Counted from the stretch's first letter, positions 52,280 through 63,025 are shown. The stretch: DNA of 64,000 nt from Variovorax boronicumulans (GCF_007677875.1 NZ_VEDO01000020.1:1-64000), one strand, 5' to 3'. The notes: a model not told the origin generated them from the sequence alone. Numbers and translations: made by a program.

Positions 52280-53709
52280 GGTGTGGACGGGGCCAGGGGC
52301 ATCGGTGGAGTCGCGGACACAGGCGCCGCACGCGAGGGCCCGGCAGCGGGCTGCGGCAAGGGCAGCCAGGCCGTGATGCGCGTGCCGTGGCGCCCGGATT
52401 CGATGGACAGCGTGCCGCCCAGGCTTTCGGCACGCTCGCGCATGTTGCGCAGGCCGATGCCGCGCGTGCCGTCGCCGGTGACGCTGCGCAGGTCGAAGCC
52501 CCGGCCATCGTCGATGACCTGCAGGCCGATGCCGCGGCGCTGGCCGTCCAGCACGATGTCCACGCGCGAGGCCTGGGCGTGGTTGCGGCAGTTCTGCAAG
52601 GCCTCCTGCGCGATGCGGAACAGCACCGTGCCGTGCTCGGCCGGCAGCGGCCCGGTCGCGCCCCGGCACACCAGGCCGACCGCGAAGGCACCGCTTTCCT
52701 GCACCTGCTGCGCGAGCAGCGTCAGCGCCGGCGCCAAGCCCAGGTCGTCCAGCAGGGCCGGGCGCAGGCCGTGCGAGACACGCCGGATCTCCACCAGCGC
52801 GCTGGACAGGCGCGCCAACCCCTGGTCCAGCGCCTGGCGCGGCGCCGCCGGCGCGGCGGTGGCTGGGTCGGCCAGCTGCAGCTGGGCGGTCTCCAGCAGG
52901 AACTTGGACGAGGCCAGCACCTGCACCACGCCGTCGTGCAGCTCGCGCGCCACGCGCACGCGCTCGTCCTCCTGCGAGCGCACCACGCGACGCGCCAGCC
53001 GGCGCAGTTTGTCGCTGGAGACGCGGTGGTCCTTCAGGTTGAGCACCAGGCCGCCCAGCCCGATCAGCACCACGCAGACCGCAGCAATCGCGTAGATGCG
53101 CTGGCGCGTGGCTTCGATGTTGGTGCGCGCACCGTTCTCGATGGCCTGCAGCGCGCCCTGCACGTCGTCCAGGTAGATGCCGGTGCCGATCACCCAGTCC
53201 CAGCCCGGCACCGTGAGCACATAGGCCATCTTGGGCACCACCGACCGGGAGCTCGGCTTGCTCCAGCTGTAGTGCACCACGCCGCCGCCGCGGCGCGCGA
53301 CATGCAGGATGCGCTGCGCCGAGTCTGCGCTCGCCGGATCGTTCGGATCGCAGAAGTCCACGCCCTGCATGGGCAAGGTCTTGGGGTCGATCAGCAGCTG
53401 GCCGTGCTGGTCGTAGACGAAGAAGTAGCCGTTCTCGCCGAACTGCATGCGCGCCAGCGTGGCCAGCGCCTGCTCCTTGCGGGCGCCGACCTCGCCCGGC
53501 CCCTCCGCGATGCGCAGCAAGGTGTTGCGCGCGAGCTCGACGTAGTGCTTGAGCTCGGCCTCCTTGCTGTGCATGAAGGCCTTCTGCACGAGCGATTGCT
53601 CCTCGCGTACGAGCTTGTAGGTCTGCTGCTGCATGGTGGCGCCCATGAGCAGCAGGGCGACGACGATGGGCACGCCCGAGAGCAGCACCAGCTTGAGGCG
53701 CAGCTGCAT
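52276..53709 (-). CDS. Sensor histidine kinase with periplasmic Cache domain
   Basis: 477 residues. TM helix about 7-25, periplasmic Cache domain (about 27-200) with GENGYFFVYDQHGQLLIDP and WDWVIGTGIYLDDVQ, TM helix about 205-225. The cytoplasmic part is a HisKA_3 domain with phosphorylatable H258 in ARELHDGVVQ, and an HATPase with GLRNMRERAESLGG. Cache domains of this type bind small carboxylates, amino acids or amines. The partner regulator gene overlaps its end. Divergent from the RidA-lipoprotein gene, 343 bases away. Confidence 0.88.
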   Translation of the reverse strand: MQLRLKLVLLSGVPIVVALLLMGATMQQQTYKLVREEQSLVQKAFMHSKEAELKHYVELARNTLLRIAEGPGEVGARKEQALATLARMQFGENGYFFVYDQHGQLLIDPKTLPMQGVDFCDPNDPASADSAQRILHVARRGGGVVHYSWSKPSSRSVVPKMAYVLTVPGWDWVIGTGIYLDDVQGALQAIENGARTNIEATRQRIYAIAAVCVVLIGLGGLVLNLKDHRVSSDKLRRLARRVVRSQEDERVRVARELHDGVVQVLASSKFLLETAQLQLADPATAAPAAPRQALDQGLARLSSALVEIRRVSHGLRPALLDDLGLAPALTLLAQQVQESGAFAVGLVCRGATGPLPAEHGTVLFRIAQEALQNCRNHAQASRVDIVLDGQRRGIGLQVIDDGRGFDLRSVTGDGTRGIGLRNMRERAESLGGTLSIESGRHGTRITAWLPLPQPAAGPSRAAPVSATPPMPLAPSTP

Positions 53710-54052
53710 TTCAGCGCCCCACTCCAGGGCTGGGATGCACCAAATTTTCGGAATGTGTAGCGACGTGCATGGCGGACGTGAATGTGCAGAGCAAACCCGG
53801 TGCCAGCCAGCGGCGTTTCATTTGGAAACACTGCTGCAGCGCAGCGAAAACCTGGCCCTGAACGTGCTGCTGCGTACTACCACGTAAGGGAAATGAATCC
53901 GTCACACACCCCGGAGCCATTCCTAGAATTCATCGCAAGACAGACCGCATTGCACTGCAGCAAAACATCCCGGGAGGGTCTGGCTTCTTGTCGCTGCGCA
54001 GGGCTCCGAGCCTCGCGCGGTTCTCGATTCCAGAAGTAGGAAAGGTGGCTCC
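53710..54052. other. 343-base divergent intergenic region between sensor and ridA-like genes
   Basis: No convincing gene. A plus-strand promoter candidate (GTCACA at 53901-53906, 17-base spacing, TAGAAT at 53924-53929) would give a leader of roughly 115 bases for the RidA-PLP operon. The sensor gene's own promoter should lie in the first half of the region but I cannot place it. Confidence 0.45.
53901..53929 (+). promoter_or_regulatory. Candidate sigma-70 promoter for the RidA-PLP operon
   Basis: GTCACA (53901-53906) and TAGAAT (53924-53929) are separated by 17 bases and match the -35 and -10 consensus at 4 and 5 positions. Predicted start near 53936, about 117 bases before the ATG. Confidence 0.4.
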
Positions 54053-54526
54053 ATGCCCAACAACATCCGTGTCGGCCGCTTCACCAAGGTGGTGGCCGGC
54101 TGCACTGCAGCACTGCTCATGACGGCGTGCGCGATGCCTGCCAACCGCACCGTGCTGTCCACGACCGGCGTGCCCCCAGCGATCGGCCCGTACTCGCAGA
54201 TGGTGGCGCACGGCAACACGCTGTACCTCTCCGGCGTGATTCCGCTCAACGAGGCCGGCAACGCCGTCGTCGGCACCACCATCGAGGAGCAGACCCACGC
54301 CGTGCTGCGCTACATCGGCACCATGCTCAAGTCCCAGGGGCTGGATTACACCGACGTGCTCTCCTCGTCGGTGTTCATGAAGGACTTGAACGAGTTCGCC
54401 GCGATGAACAAGGTCTACGGCGAGTACTTCAAGCCCGGCAACGCGCCCGTGCGCGCCACCGTCGAGGTGGCACGTTTGCCGCGCGACGTGAAGGTCGAGA
54501 TCGCCGTGATCGTCGGTCGCCGTTGA
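54053..54526 (+). CDS. Lipoprotein with a RidA (enamine/imine deaminase) domain
   Basis: 157 residues. The N-terminus is a lipoprotein signal: basic start, hydrophobic core VVAGCTAALLMTAC, lipidation cysteine C26. The rest is a complete RidA/YjgF domain: PPAIGPYSQMVAHGNTLYLS, then SSSVFMKDLNEFAAMN and APVRATVEVARLP, with R134 equal to the arginine that binds the substrate carboxylate in canonical RidA. Cytoplasmic RidA hydrolyses 2-aminoacrylate and related enamines released by PLP enzymes. A lipid-anchored, exported version beside an exported PLP enzyme is unusual. ATG preceded by a GGAAAGG ribosome-binding site. Confidence 0.88.
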   Translation: MPNNIRVGRFTKVVAGCTAALLMTACAMPANRTVLSTTGVPPAIGPYSQMVAHGNTLYLSGVIPLNEAGNAVVGTTIEEQTHAVLRYIGTMLKSQGLDYTDVLSSSVFMKDLNEFAAMNKVYGEYFKPGNAPVRATVEVARLPRDVKVEIAVIVGRR

Positions 54527-54548
54527 ACCCCTCTGGAGCACCCACACC

Positions 54549-56018
54549 ATGCAAGACCAACAGATCGTCACCGCCCGCAACGCAAACCTCGAGGCACTGG
54601 CTGCCGCCGACACCACGCGCTGGCCGTCCAAGCGGCGCGACTTCCTGCGCATGCTGGGCTACGGCGCCGGCGCCGCGGCGCTGGGCCCGGCGCTCATGGC
54701 CTGCGGCAGCAGCAACTCGGCCACGCCGGCCGCCGACCTGCGCGCCCAGCTCGTGGCCAACGAGGCCTTCTGGACCGACGTGCAGAACATGTTCACGCTG
54801 GACCCGACCAAGACCTTCATGAACATCGGCACGGCCGGTTCCATGCCCAAGGTGGCGCTGGACCTGTTCGACACCGAGAACCGCAAGAAGGCCCGCGAAT
54901 CGGGCAACGGCTACTCCGACCACAATGCGCTGCGCGCGCTGGTGGCGCCGGCCTTCGGCGTGGACGTGGACGAGCTGGCCTTCTCGGCCAACACCTCCTC
55001 GGGCATGTGCCATGCCATCCTGGGCATTCCGTGGCAGCGCGGCGATGTGGTCGTGACGACCAACCACGAGCACGGCGGCGGCAACACGCCGCTGGCCATC
55101 GCGCAGGACCGCTACGGCATCGAGATCTCGCGCATCGAGATGCCGGTGGGCAACAACCAGACGGCGGCGACCTACCAGAACCTGTTCGACGAGCGCATCC
55201 GTTCGCTCAAGGCGGCCGGCAAGAACGTGCGCGCCGTGATGTGGTCCTCCCCCACCTACGTGACCGGCACCCTGCTGCCGATCGCCGAGATCATGGAGGT
55301 GGTCAAGACGCACGGGCTGATCAGCATCGTCGACGGCGCCCACCTGCCGGGCATGATGCACTACGACTACGGCGCGCTGGGCATGGACTTCATGTCGGGC
55401 GCCGGCCACAAGTGGCAATGCGGCCCCGGCTCGACCGGCATCCTGATCATCCGCAACAAGATCCGCGCCTCCAACCCGCTGCCGCTGCCCAAGTGGTACC
55501 CGGTGCACACCAGCACCTATTCCACGCGCGAACGCACGACCAACGGCACGGCCACGTACGACATCGCCGCCAGCGTGACGAGCTGCGGCAGCACGCACAC
55601 GCCGATGTTCCAGGCCCTGGTCAGCGCCTGCCAGCTGTGGGACCAGATCGGCCGCAAGAACATCGAGACCTACGACCTCACGCTGTCGGCCTACCTCAAG
55701 GAGAAGATCGTCGAGCGCTGGGGCGTGGAGTCGCTGTACTCGCCCAAGGACGACCCCAAGCTGGTGTGCGCGCTGACCTCGTTCAACCCGTTCCGCAACA
55801 AGGACGACGTGATGAACTCGGCCAAGGCCACGCAGTTCGTCTCGCGCCTGCAGGCCGAGTACCCGCAGGGCCTGATCATCCGCAACGCCAGCTTCCCGGT
55901 GATCGGCGCCGCGTCGAACCACTACGCGATGCGCGTCTCCACGCACCTGTGGCACGACGCGAACGACATCGACGCGCTGGTCGATGCCATGTGGGACCTG
56001 TCCGGCAAGATGGCCTGA
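54549..56018 (+). CDS. Tat-signal lipoprotein, class V PLP aminotransferase / epimerase-like
   Basis: 489 residues. The N-terminus has a twin-arginine motif SKRRDFLRML (RR at 29-30), hydrophobic core YGAGAAALGPALMAC and a lipobox ending at C52, followed by GSS (outer-membrane type). The catalytic domain is fold type I class V (isopenicillin-N epimerase, cysteine desulfurase and kynureninase relatives): FMNIGTAGSMPKVAL, ANTSSGMCHAI, IVDGAHLPGMM with D262 and H265, and PLP lysine K288 in GAGHKWQCGPGSTG. Tat export fits a protein that folds around PLP before crossing the membrane. It starts 22 bases after the RidA-lipoprotein gene. Substrate unknown. Confidence 0.88.
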   Translation: MQDQQIVTARNANLEALAAADTTRWPSKRRDFLRMLGYGAGAAALGPALMACGSSNSATPAADLRAQLVANEAFWTDVQNMFTLDPTKTFMNIGTAGSMPKVALDLFDTENRKKARESGNGYSDHNALRALVAPAFGVDVDELAFSANTSSGMCHAILGIPWQRGDVVVTTNHEHGGGNTPLAIAQDRYGIEISRIEMPVGNNQTAATYQNLFDERIRSLKAAGKNVRAVMWSSPTYVTGTLLPIAEIMEVVKTHGLISIVDGAHLPGMMHYDYGALGMDFMSGAGHKWQCGPGSTGILIIRNKIRASNPLPLPKWYPVHTSTYSTRERTTNGTATYDIAASVTSCGSTHTPMFQALVSACQLWDQIGRKNIETYDLTLSAYLKEKIVERWGVESLYSPKDDPKLVCALTSFNPFRNKDDVMNSAKATQFVSRLQAEYPQGLIIRNASFPVIGAASNHYAMRVSTHLWHDANDIDALVDAMWDLSGKMA

Positions 56019-56037
56019 GGGTCCCAGGCACCGGGTT

Positions 56038-56955
56038 TCAGCCCAGCTCGGGCGCCAGGCCCGGCGCCTTGTCCATGTCGGCCCCGTTGTACAGCTTGTG
56101 CTGGGCAGCGGGGCTGCCCACGTCGGACACCACCGCGAGGCGCCATTGCGGGTCGCGCCGCGCGAAGGCGCGCTGCGCGGCCGTGAGCGCATAGCCGGTC
56201 GCCCCCGTGGCCGTGCCCTTCACGACGAGCTTGAGCAGGGTCTTGCCCTTTTTGTCGCGCACCTCGGCCTCGTAGCCCGGGTTGGGCGCCTCCAGCGTCT
56301 CGGTCTTGTAGCCGTAGCCGGCGAAATGGCGCGTCAGGTGGTCCAGCGCGGCGCTGTGCAGGTCGCCGCCACCGCCGACCTCGATGGTCGGCGCGTCGAG
56401 CGCGGTGTCCACGATGCCGGCGCGCGCACGCGCAGCCTGTATCTCGGCCTCGCTGGGCACCCAGCCGCGCGGGCCGCGCACCAGCACCACGTGGCGCTGC
56501 TCGGGGCTCCAGACGGCCACGTGCCAGGGCTCGTCGTCGGGCACGCGCACCGACATGCGGGCGGCCTTGTCGGTCTCGATGTCGGCGATGGCCACGCGGT
56601 TGGTCTGCAGCACGGCGCGCAGGGGCTGGTCGGCGTCCAGCGCCCGCTTGATGAGCTGGATGCGGTCCTTGGTGCGCTGGATGCGCAGGTCCGTGCGCTC
56701 GCCGCCGCCGATGCGGTGCAACGGGTCGAGCGACTCGAGCAGGAACCACCGCCCGCCTTCGCCCACGCTGACGAGTTCGGCCCAGACGGTCACGATGATG
56801 TTGTCGCCGGTGGCCAGCCAGGCCAGGTCCGAGGCCTTGTCGCGCGCGTCGAACACGCCCATCTTGGCAATGATCTCGACCGGCGTGCGCTTGTCGCCCG
56901 ACAGGCGTTTCTCGTTGATGACCGCCAGCACGGCGGATGCGACTTCTTTGTCCAT
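56038..56955 (-). CDS. Uncharacterised protein with DUF3883-like C-terminal domain
   Basis: 305 residues, no signal peptide or membrane helix. The first 100 residues are unfamiliar (KRLSGDKRTPVEIIAKMGVF, then WLATGDNIIVTVWAELVSVG). The C-terminal third (from about residue 210) has AALDHLTRHFAGYGYKTETL, GYEAEVRDKKGKTLLKLVVK and TGYALTAAQRAFARRDPQWR followed by LAVVSDV. That order (G-Y/F-D/E, a lysine-rich beta strand VVKG, then L-T-x-x-Q and a hydrophobic strand) resembles DUF3883, a PD-(D/E)XK-type nuclease fold common in defence islands, but the acidic/lysine catalytic set is not complete. I do not recognise the full-length family. Confidence 0.5.
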   Translation of the reverse strand: MDKEVASAVLAVINEKRLSGDKRTPVEIIAKMGVFDARDKASDLAWLATGDNIIVTVWAELVSVGEGGRWFLLESLDPLHRIGGGERTDLRIQRTKDRIQLIKRALDADQPLRAVLQTNRVAIADIETDKAARMSVRVPDDEPWHVAVWSPEQRHVVLVRGPRGWVPSEAEIQAARARAGIVDTALDAPTIEVGGGGDLHSAALDHLTRHFAGYGYKTETLEAPNPGYEAEVRDKKGKTLLKLVVKGTATGATGYALTAAQRAFARRDPQWRLAVVSDVGSPAAQHKLYNGADMDKAPGLAPELG

Positions 56956-56965
56956 GGAAAGCAGG

Positions 56966-56987
56966 AGGGCCGGTCTTGGCCGGCCCT
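56966..56987. terminator. GC-rich hairpin between two minus-strand genes
   Basis: Arms AGGGCCGG (56966-56973) and CCGGCCCT (56980-56987) form an 8-bp perfect stem with a 6-base loop. On the minus strand it lies after the small coiled-coil gene and 11 bases before the DUF3883-like start codon, without a clear run of T. It may be a weak terminator or a translation-blocking structure. Confidence 0.4.
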
Positions 56988-57013
56988 TTGTCGTGGAATG
57001 GAAAGGATGCGGT

Positions 57014-57295
57014 TTAGCCGCGCGGTACCGGCGCAGCCGCCCTGTCCAGTGCGGTGTTGACCTCGTCCAACGTCTCGGCCGACTTGGTCAGTGTCTTCTC
57101 GACGGCACCGGTGTGGCCCAGCGCCTGGTCGACCTCCCGCGTGCGCGCTTCCTCGCTCAGGTGGGTGTCGAGCACGGTGTTGGCCACGGCCAGTTCGTCG
57201 GCCGCCTGACGGATGTCGGCGGCGACTTCCTTGGCCTTTTCGATCGCCTGCTCCAGGTCCTTGGCGGCCTGGGCATCATTGGAAGGCTGGGACAT
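57014..57295 (-). CDS. Small coiled-coil protein, unknown function
   Basis: 93 residues from MSQPSNDAQ; an ATG 11 codons earlier is possible but precedes only weak signals. Very rich in A, E, K, L and T, with heptads AKDLEQAIEKAKEVAADIRQ and EKTLTKSAETLDEVNTALD that predict a helical, probably oligomeric protein. No signal peptide. I do not recognise it. It lies between gapA and the DUF3883-like gene on the same strand. Confidence 0.6.
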   Translation of the reverse strand: MSQPSNDAQAAKDLEQAIEKAKEVAADIRQAADELAVANTVLDTHLSEEARTREVDQALGHTGAVEKTLTKSAETLDEVNTALDRAAAPVPRG

Positions 57296-57355
57296 GTTGG
57301 ACTCTTGCGAGACAAGGTGGGCGCACATCGTAGCGCGCCCCGGGGCACCCGCAAG

Positions 57356-57378
57356 GGCCGGGCGAGGCGCCCGGCCTT
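57356..57378 (-). terminator. Probable terminator after gapA
   Basis: Arms GGCCGGGC (57357-57364) and GCCCGGCC (57370-57377) form a perfect 8-bp stem with a 5-base loop, starting 16 bases beyond the gapA stop codon on the minus strand. The T-run after it is short, so termination may be partial. Confidence 0.5.
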
Positions 57379-57392
57379 CTCGCGCAGCGCCC

Positions 57393-58415
<1,023 letters not shown>

Positions 58416-60563
58416 TTACTTGGACAAAACCTTGCGCACGGTGGCCGCCACGTTCTCGGGCGTGAAGCCGAAGTGCTTGAACAACACGGGCGCGGGGGCC
58501 GACTCGCCGTAGGTGTCGATGCCGACCACGGCCGCGCAGCCGTACTTCCACCAGCCGTCGGTCACGCCCATCTCCACCGCGATACGCGGCAGGCCTTCGG
58601 GCAGCACGGCCTTCTTGTAGGCCAGGCTCTGGCGGTCGAAGGTGGTGGTGCTGGGCATGGAGACCACGCGCACGGCGATCTTGGCTTCGGCCAGCTGCTT
58701 CTGGGCGGCCAGCGCCAGCTGCACTTCGGAGCCGGTGGCGATGATCACGGCGCGGGCCTTGCCCTTGAGGCCCACGTCGGCAGGCTCGCTCAGCACGTAG
58801 GCGCCGTTGGCGATGTGGTCCAGCGCGTCCTCGCTTTTGGGCGCATACGGCAGGTTCTGGCGCGACAGCAGCAGCGCGGTCGGGCGATTCTTCTGAGCCA
58901 GGGCCACGGCCCAGGCGATGGCGGTTTCGGCCGTGTCGGCGGGGCGCCAGACGTCCAGGTTGGGAATCAGGCGCAGGCTGGCCGCATGCTCGATCGACTG
59001 GTGGGTCGGCCCGTCCTCGCCCAGGCCGATGGAGTCGTGCGTGAACACGTGCACGATCCGCTGCTTCATCAACGCGGCCATGCGGATGGCGTTGCGGCTG
59101 TAGTCGCTGAAGGTCAGGAAGGTGCCGCCGTAGGGGATGTAGCCGCCGTGCAGCGCCACGCCGTTCATGATGGCGGCCATGCCGAATTCGCGCACACCGT
59201 AGTTGATGTGGCGGCCGATCACGCCGTGCGGCGGCTCTTCCGCCGGCGCGGCCTTCTCGTCCTCGGCACCGGCCTTGCGGTCGGGCGCAGCGCCCAGCAC
59301 CACGGCGCCGGTCTCGGCGTCGAAGCGCAGCGCCGGCGTGTGGCTGGTGTTGGTCAGGTTGGAGCCGGTCAGGTCGGCCGAGCCGCCCAGCAACTCGGGC
59401 AGGGCGGCCGTGAAGCCTTCCAGCGCCAGCTGGCTGGCCTTGCGGCTGGCCACGGTGGCGGCCTGGTCATGGGCCTCGGAGGCGATGCGCGCGGTGGTCT
59501 CGCCGAAGCTGGCGGGCAGCTCGCCCTGCATGCGGCGCGTCAGTTCGGCGGCCAGCTGCGGGTGGGCGGCCTTGTAGCCGGCGAACAGCACGTCCCAATC
59601 CGCTTCCGCGGCCAGGCCCTTGGCCTTGGCGTCCCAGGCGGCGTAGACGTCTGCGGGGATCTCGAAGGGGGCGGCATCCCAGCCCAGGGCTTCGCGCGTG
59701 AGCGCGATTTCCTCGGCGCCCAGCGGCTCGCCGTGGGCCTTGGCCGTGCCGGCGCGGTTGGGCGAGCCCTTGCCGATGGCCGTCTTGCAGATGATCAGCG
59801 TGGGCTTGCCCTGCGAGGCCTTGGCCTCCTCGATGGCCTTGGACACGGCTTCGGCGTCCTGGCCGTCGACCGGGCCCAGCACCTGCCAGCCGCTGGCGAC
59901 GAAGCGCAGGGCCGTGTTGTCGATGAACCAGGGCGCGACCTTGCCGTCGATGGAGATGCCGTTGTCGTCGTACAGCGCGATCAGCTTGTCCAGCTTCCAG
60001 GCGCCAGCCAGGGCCACGGCCTCGTGGCTGATGCCTTCCATGAGGCAGCCGTCGCCCAGGAACACGTAGGTGCGGTGGTCGACGACGGGGAAATTCGGGC
60101 GGTTGAATTCAGCGGCCAGCAGCTTCTCGGCTAGCGCCATGCCCACCGCGTTGGTGATGCCCTGGCCCAGCGGGCCGGTGGTGGTCTCCACGCCAGGCGT
60201 GATGCCGTGCTCGGGGTGGCCGGCGGTCTTGCTGTGCAGCTGGCGGAAGTTCTTGAGTTCTTCGATCGGCAGCGCGTAGCCCGTGAGGTGCAGCAGCGCG
60301 TACAGCAGCATGGAGCCATGGCCGTTGGACAGCACGAAGCGGTCGCGGTCGAACCAGGCCGGGTTGCGCGGGTTGTGCTTCAAGTGGCGGGCCCACAGCG
60401 CCACAGCCATGTCGGCCATGCCCATAGGGGCACCGGGGTGGCCGGAATTGGCCTGCTGCACGGCGTCCATGGCCAGGGCGCGGATGGCATTGGCCATGCG
60501 GCTGGCGGGCGCGGCGGCCTCAACAACGGGGGTGGAAGAGGCCTGCGTGTCAGTGTTCGCCAT
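58416..60563 (-). CDS. tktA: Transketolase
   Basis: 715 residues, longer than the usual 660-680. TPP-binding [13 protein letters not shown] (GDG-x28-N type motif) in the first domain, and the middle pyrimidine domain with [14 protein letters not shown] and [15 protein letters not shown]. The extra length comes from a charged insert rich in A, E, K and P (about residues 430-455, between VLGAAPDRK and PPHGVIGRH) that looks like a surface loop. Links the pentose phosphate pathway and, where present, the Calvin cycle. Operon with gapA. Confidence 0.95.
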   Translation of the reverse strand: MANTDTQASSTPVVEAAAPASRMANAIRALAMDAVQQANSGHPGAPMGMADMAVALWARHLKHNPRNPAWFDRDRFVLSNGHGSMLLYALLHLTGYALPIEELKNFRQLHSKTAGHPEHGITPGVETTTGPLGQGITNAVGMALAEKLLAAEFNRPNFPVVDHRTYVFLGDGCLMEGISHEAVALAGAWKLDKLIALYDDNGISIDGKVAPWFIDNTALRFVASGWQVLGPVDGQDAEAVSKAIEEAKASQGKPTLIICKTAIGKGSPNRAGTAKAHGEPLGAEEIALTREALGWDAAPFEIPADVYAAWDAKAKGLAAEADWDVLFAGYKAAHPQLAAELTRRMQGELPASFGETTARIASEAHDQAATVASRKASQLALEGFTAALPELLGGSADLTGSNLTNTSHTPALRFDAETGAVVLGAAPDRKAGAEDEKAAPAEEPPHGVIGRHINYGVREFGMAAIMNGVALHGGYIPYGGTFLTFSDYSRNAIRMAALMKQRIVHVFTHDSIGLGEDGPTHQSIEHAASLRLIPNLDVWRPADTAETAIAWAVALAQKNRPTALLLSRQNLPYAPKSEDALDHIANGAYVLSEPADVGLKGKARAVIIATGSEVQLALAAQKQLAEAKIAVRVVSMPSTTTFDRQSLAYKKAVLPEGLPRIAVEMGVTDGWWKYGCAAVVGIDTYGESAPAPVLFKHFGFTPENVAATVRKVLSK

Positions 60564-60671
60564 GGGTGGGCAGCTCCGGTCGAAATCGGGGGAAACCCGG
60601 GATTTTAGCGAGGCGGCCATGCCACGGCTCTGCCCTACAGTCGCCAAGGCTCCACCACCTGGCCCCTGCCC

Positions 60672-61595
60672 ATGCCTTGTCTTCCCGCTGGTGTCGTGCT
60701 GTTCGAGCGCGGCTGGCTCTCCTCCAACAACCTGTTGCTGACCGATCTGCGCGGTACGGGCCCGGCCGCGCTGGTCGATTCAGGCTATTGCACGCATGCC
60801 GCGCAGACGCTGGCGCTGGTGGACCAGGCGCTGGACGGCGCGCCGCTGGACCGGCTGCTCAACACCCACCTGCACAGCGACCACTGCGGCGGCAACGCGG
60901 CCTTGCAACAGCGCTACCCCGCGTTGCAGACGGCCATTCCGCCGGGCCAGGCCCAGGCGGTGCGCGACTGGGACGCCCACGCGCTGAGCTACGCGCCCAC
61001 CGGCCAGCTGTGCCCGCGCTTCCACTTCGACAGCCTGCTGCAACCGGGCCAGGAGGTCGCGCTGGGCGCCGGACACTGGCAGGTGCATGCGGCACCCGGC
61101 CACGATCCGCATGCCGTGCTGCTGTTCGAGCCATCGTGGCGGCTGCTCGTGGCCGGCGACGCGCTGTGGCACAACGGCTTCGGCGTGGTGTTTCCCGAGC
61201 TCGAAGGGGCATCCGCGTTCGCCGAGGTCGGTGCCTCGCTGGACCTCATCGAGCGGCTGGCTCCGGCCACCGTCGTGCCGGGCCACGGCGGCGCCTTCGA
61301 CGACGTGGGCCCGGCGCTGGAGCGCGCGCGCCGGCGGCTGGACGGCTTTGTCGCCGCGCCGCGCAAGCACGCGCTGTACGCCGCCAAGGTGCTGCTCAAG
61401 TTCAAGCTGCTGGAACTGCAATCCATCCCCGAGGCAGAGCTGCTGGCCTGGGCCCGGCGCACGCCTTACTTCCAGACGCTCCATGCGCGGCATTTCACCG
61501 ACGCGCCCATGGACGCCTGGGGCCTGGCGCTGGTGGAGGACCTGCTGCGCTCCGGCGCGGCTGCGCGCGAGGGGACGCTGCTGGTCAACCGCTAA
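60672..61595 (+). CDS. Metallo-beta-lactamase fold hydrolase
   Basis: 307 residues. Metal ligands H66, H68, D70 and H71 ([11 protein letters not shown]), H144 (APGHDPHA), D163 (VAGDALW) and H205 (VPGHGG) are all present, so a binuclear zinc or iron site is expected. Glyoxalase II-like; substrate not identifiable. Divergent from tktA over a 108-base gap with a -10-like TACAGT at about 60634-60639. Confidence 0.88.
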   Translation: MPCLPAGVVLFERGWLSSNNLLLTDLRGTGPAALVDSGYCTHAAQTLALVDQALDGAPLDRLLNTHLHSDHCGGNAALQQRYPALQTAIPPGQAQAVRDWDAHALSYAPTGQLCPRFHFDSLLQPGQEVALGAGHWQVHAAPGHDPHAVLLFEPSWRLLVAGDALWHNGFGVVFPELEGASAFAEVGASLDLIERLAPATVVPGHGGAFDDVGPALERARRRLDGFVAAPRKHALYAAKVLLKFKLLELQSIPEAELLAWARRTPYFQTLHARHFTDAPMDAWGLALVEDLLRSGAAAREGTLLVNR

Positions 61596-61663
61596 CGTTC
61601 ACGCCGCTGTCATGCGGCGCCGGCAGGCTCGCGGGCTTGTCTTTTCACCCCGGACCCTTCCGC

Positions 61664-63025
61664 ATGTTCCGCAAGAACCTCGTCGCGACCAGCGTTGCCA
61701 TTGCCTGCGCCGCCGCCCTGTCTCCCTTCGCCCAAGCCCAGCAGGCCTACCCGGCCACCCTGGCCGGCCACGCCGTGCTACCCGCCCTCACGCTGATCCC
61801 GCCGCCGGCCGACGCACCGGCCGACCTGCGCATGGCCGGCAAGTTCACGACGGCCCAGCGCACGGACAAGACCGGCGCGGTGATGGGCCTCTCGGGCGGC
61901 CGCCCCACCGGCATCGGCCTGCCCTTCGAAGGCCAGCCCGCCCAAGGCCATTCGGGCATCAAGCGCATGGCGGACGGCAGCTTCTGGATCCTCACGGACA
62001 ACGGCGCCGGCAACAAGGCCAACTCGCCGGACTTCATGCTCTACCTGAACCACTACGCGGTGGATTTCAAAACGGGCAAGTTCGACCGCAAGAAGACCGT
62101 GTTCCTGCACGACCCGGACCACAAGGTGCCCTTCCGCATCGTCCAGGAGGGCAGCGAGAAACGCTACCTGACCGGCGCGGACTTCGACCCCGAGAGCTTC
62201 CAGTTCGCCGGCGGTTCGCTGTGGATCGCCGAGGAGTTCGGGCCCTGGCTGATCCAGGCCGACCTCGACGGCAAGGTGCTGGCCGTGTTCGAGACCCAGG
62301 CGGACGGCAAGACCGTGCGCTCGCCCGACCACCCGGCCATCGCCATGCCGGGCGCACCCGACGCCGCGCTGCCGGCCTTCGAGGTGCGCCGCTCCAAGGG
62401 CTTCGAGGGCATGGCCGCCTCGCCCGACGGCAGCAAGCTCTACGCGTTGCTGGAAGGCCCGCTGTGGAACGCCGCGGCCAAGTCCAATGAGCAGGTGGAC
62501 GGCAAGACCGCGCTGCGCGTGCTCGAGTTCGACGTGCAGAAGAAGGCCTGGACCGGCCGCCACTGGAAGTACCCGCTGGAGGCCGGCCACCACGCCATCG
62601 GCGACTTCAACATGGTCGATGCCACCACCGGCCTCGTCATCGAGCGCGACAACGGCGAAGGCACGCCCGACAAGGCCTGCCCGGCCGGCGAAAAGCGCAA
62701 CGACTGCTTCCACGACCTGGCCAAGTTCAAGCGCGTCTACAAGATCGAGATGACGGAGGCCAACGTGGGCCAGGCCGTGCGCAAGGTCGGCTACATCGAC
62801 CTCATGGCCATCCAGGACCCGCACAAGCTGGCGAAGAAGCCCTTGACGAACGGCGTGCTGACCTTCCCGTTCTTCACCATCGAGAACGTGGACATCGTGG
62901 ACGCCACGCACATCGTGGTGGGCAACGACAACAACCTGCCGTTCAGCAGCAGCCGCGTGCCCGACCAGGCCGACGACAACGAGCTCGTGCTGCTGGAGGT
63001 GGGCGAGTTGCTGCGCGCGAAGTGA
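61664..63025 (+). CDS. Exported esterase-like activity of phytase family protein
   Basis: 453 residues with a clear Sec signal ([20 protein letters not shown], cleavage near AQAQQ). The mature protein matches the esterase-like activity of phytase family beta-propeller: [60 protein letters not shown] and [20 protein letters not shown]. Two cysteine pairs late in the chain ([10 protein letters not shown]) may form a disulphide. Probably hydrolyses a phosphate or carboxylate ester in the periplasm. Starts 68 bases after the MBL gene. Confidence 0.88.
   Translation: MFRKNLVATSVAIACAAALSPFAQAQQAYPATLAGHAVLPALTLIPPPADAPADLRMAGKFTTAQRTDKTGAVMGLSGGRPTGIGLPFEGQPAQGHSGIKRMADGSFWILTDNGAGNKANSPDFMLYLNHYAVDFKTGKFDRKKTVFLHDPDHKVPFRIVQEGSEKRYLTGADFDPESFQFAGGSLWIAEEFGPWLIQADLDGKVLAVFETQADGKTVRSPDHPAIAMPGAPDAALPAFEVRRSKGFEGMAASPDGSKLYALLEGPLWNAAAKSNEQVDGKTALRVLEFDVQKKAWTGRHWKYPLEAGHHAIGDFNMVDATTGLVIERDNGEGTPDKACPAGEKRNDCFHDLAKFKRVYKIEMTEANVGQAVRKVGYIDLMAIQDPHKLAKKPLTNGVLTFPFFTIENVDIVDATHIVVGNDNNLPFSSSRVPDQADDNELVLLEVGELLRAK

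Noticed and set aside
53782-54039. A small plus-strand frame between the sensor and RidA-like genes
   Set aside because: No ribosome-binding site, mixed basic and cysteine-rich composition, and it covers the probable promoter.
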